A stretch of DNA of 6,544 nt, taken from positions 1 to 6,544 of the forward strand of contig JACMLK010000241.1 in NCBI GenBank assembly GCA_014379665.1. The letters run 5' to 3'. Made by a program: the position numbers and the translations under genes. Below are positions 5,620 to 6,544 of this stretch, in pieces. Below the pieces are notes generated by a model. It was not told where the DNA came from, did no database searches, and saw only the letters and a program-made list of their open reading frames with translations. The number at the start of each line of letters is the position of its first letter. The stretch's first letter is position 1. Source of the stretch: Saprospiraceae bacterium. GTDB taxonomy: Bacteria > Bacteroidota > Bacteroidia > Chitinophagales > Saprospiraceae.

Positions 5620-6282
5620 ATGAAAGTTCAGGTAAAAATTTTAAGTATAAAGACAGTCAATGAATTTGATTTCTATTGGACCAATGATGACTTCATCCAG
5701 CTATTGGACAAGATGAATCTGCCGGATGCCGACAAAGTGAAACCGGAAGAACTGCAGGAAATGCTGCACATGGCCATCACTGATTTCGAACCAAACGAAG
5801 CAGCAGAAATCATACTGACTTACAAACTTGGTGAAACACTCACAGCGGGCCAGATCCAGACCATTGCCCACGATATGACGGAAGAAAAAGTGGCAGAACA
5901 ATATGCCGATCCGTCCTTCCATTACGACCTCTTCAATATCAACCAACTTTTATTCAAAGCGTACAATGGCACCTTCCCCAATACTGAAGCATCCATCATC
6001 TTGATGGATTTGACCGATGCGGACGGTGAGGAAGTTACCAAAGAGATATTGACCAAAGCGCTGTCCGCAAGTCTGAGTGACCGGAGTATCATCAAACGAT
6101 TGTACGAAGATCAGATGGAAGGAAAGACTGAATTTGGTGATGCTGAAAAAATCATCTGGCTATTCCATAAAAAAGGCGACCATTCTTACGAAGTCATCAC
6201 TTCCAGATATTGGATAGATAAAGAAGATATCCAAATGGACGAATACGAAGCCGATATTCAGTTTTTTGAAGAGAAGGAATGA
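5620..6282 (+). CDS. Acidic soluble protein of unknown function
   Basis: I do not recognise the family of this 220-aa protein. It is strongly acidic, has no hydrophobic segment long enough for a membrane helix and no signal peptide, so a cytoplasmic location is expected. The first ten residues (MKVQVKILSI) look like a beta strand, followed by a mostly helical stretch to about residue 100. The segment DPSFHYDLFNINQLLFKAYNGTFPNTEASIILMDL (split about residues 97-131) is the most distinctive part. The C-terminus, from ITSRYWIDKED onward, ends in a Glu/Asp-rich tail. The start ATG 5620 has an A-rich leader (AATAAATAAAAAATT), usual for Bacteroidota, and no Shine-Dalgarno sequence. It is divergent from the toxin-antitoxin operon across a palindrome. 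Codon and base use look like the gltX region, so it may be an ordinary resident gene rather than part of the defence pair. Confidence 0.82.
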   Translation: MKVQVKILSIKTVNEFDFYWTNDDFIQLLDKMNLPDADKVKPEELQEMLHMAITDFEPNEAAEIILTYKLGETLTAGQIQTIAHDMTEEKVAEQYADPSFHYDLFNINQLLFKAYNGTFPNTEASIILMDLTDADGEEVTKEILTKALSASLSDRSIIKRLYEDQMEGKTEFGDAEKIIWLFHKKGDHSYEVITSRYWIDKEDIQMDEYEADIQFFEEKE

Positions 6283-6544
6283 GGGCTTAAAATATCTCTT
6301 TTAAATCGTTTATGACGATTATACTCACAGAAAATGGGTTCAACATGTTTCATTGTCATTATTTTGGGGATGCATGGGAAAATCTGTTTAATTTTCATAT
6401 GCACCGCATTAAATATTTCTATAATTTTGTTGTCTGACATGTAGGAATATTTTAATATTATTAGTTGGTTGTCACTCGCTGATATATTAGAGTATGTTTA
6501 AATTTTCATGTTTGAGCGAAAGCGAGCAAATTTAATTTTAGACA
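6283..6544. other. Right-hand non-coding end of the window
   Basis: These 262 bp carry no gene I can support. A 60-codon minus-strand frame (6440-6258) runs into the end of the upstream gene and is probably chance. Near the right edge CTCGCT (6475-6480) is complementary to AGCGAG (6521-6526), and TTTG/CAAA (6511-6514/6527-6530) brackets AGCGAAAGCGAG, giving weak dyad structure. The sequence is otherwise A/T-rich and featureless. Confidence 0.5.
6303..6321 (+). terminator. Weak stem-loop after the acidic-protein gene
   Basis: AATCGT (6304-6309) pairs with ACGATT (6315-6320) about 20 bp after the stop codon. A T-G pair can extend it to seven pairs with a TAT loop. The stem is A/T-rich and no T-run follows, so its use as an intrinsic terminator is doubtful. 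Confidence 0.25.

Noticed and set aside
6258..6440. 60-aa minus-strand reading frame starting MSDNKIIEIF
   Set aside because: The first ten residues loosely recall some transposase N-termini, but nothing after them fits and the frame runs into the end of the 5620-6282 gene. There is no promoter or family evidence.

Overview
The window looks like chromosomal DNA from a member of the Bacteroidota; finer placement is not possible by eye. The clues are a Bacteroidota-type GltX with a KLSKRDG signature, coding starts preceded by A/T-rich leaders rather than Shine-Dalgarno sequences, and several TAnnTTTG-type -7 promoter boxes. No tRNA or rRNA gene was recognised.

Layout. Positions 1-1363 (+) hold glutamyl-tRNA synthetase without its N-terminus, which lies off the left edge. 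It converges on a minus-strand gene (1465-2724) for a membrane-anchored protein of unknown function, whose start region carries a perfect 12-bp tandem duplication. Next, also on the minus strand, is a compact alpha/beta hydrolase (2831-3526) that appears to start at TTG.

The accessory part runs from about 3622 to 5471. It begins with a Y1 (HUH) REP-associated tyrosine transposase, or RAYT (3622-4068, minus strand). Immediately 5' of it, in a 513-bp stretch with no gene (4069-4581), sits a dense array of about ten short perfect or near-perfect hairpins (4084-4416). Nearly all have three-nucleotide loops, often GAA when read on the appropriate strand. Part of the array is a diverged tandem duplication of a unit of about 135 bp. 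The two copies keep their stems and show one clear compensatory base-pair change. This arrangement fits a RAYT with its REP-like substrate palindromes and is the most interesting signal in the window.

Beyond the array, on the minus strand, is a two-gene toxin-antitoxin operon. A 102-aa antitoxin-like protein (5163-5471) overlaps by 46 bp the start of an AbiEii/AbiGii-family nucleotidyltransferase toxin (4582-5208). A 15-bp palindrome (5537-5551) lies almost exactly midway between the antitoxin start and a divergent plus-strand gene (5620-6282), which encodes an acidic, soluble protein of unknown function. The last 262 bp contain no convincing gene, only weak dyad structures.

How the parts relate. 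GltX is housekeeping, and the membrane protein and hydrolase are generic accessory genes. The RAYT with its hairpins and the AbiEii pair form a block of mobile or defence character. Adjacency is all that links the RAYT to the toxin-antitoxin pair, and no joint function is claimed.
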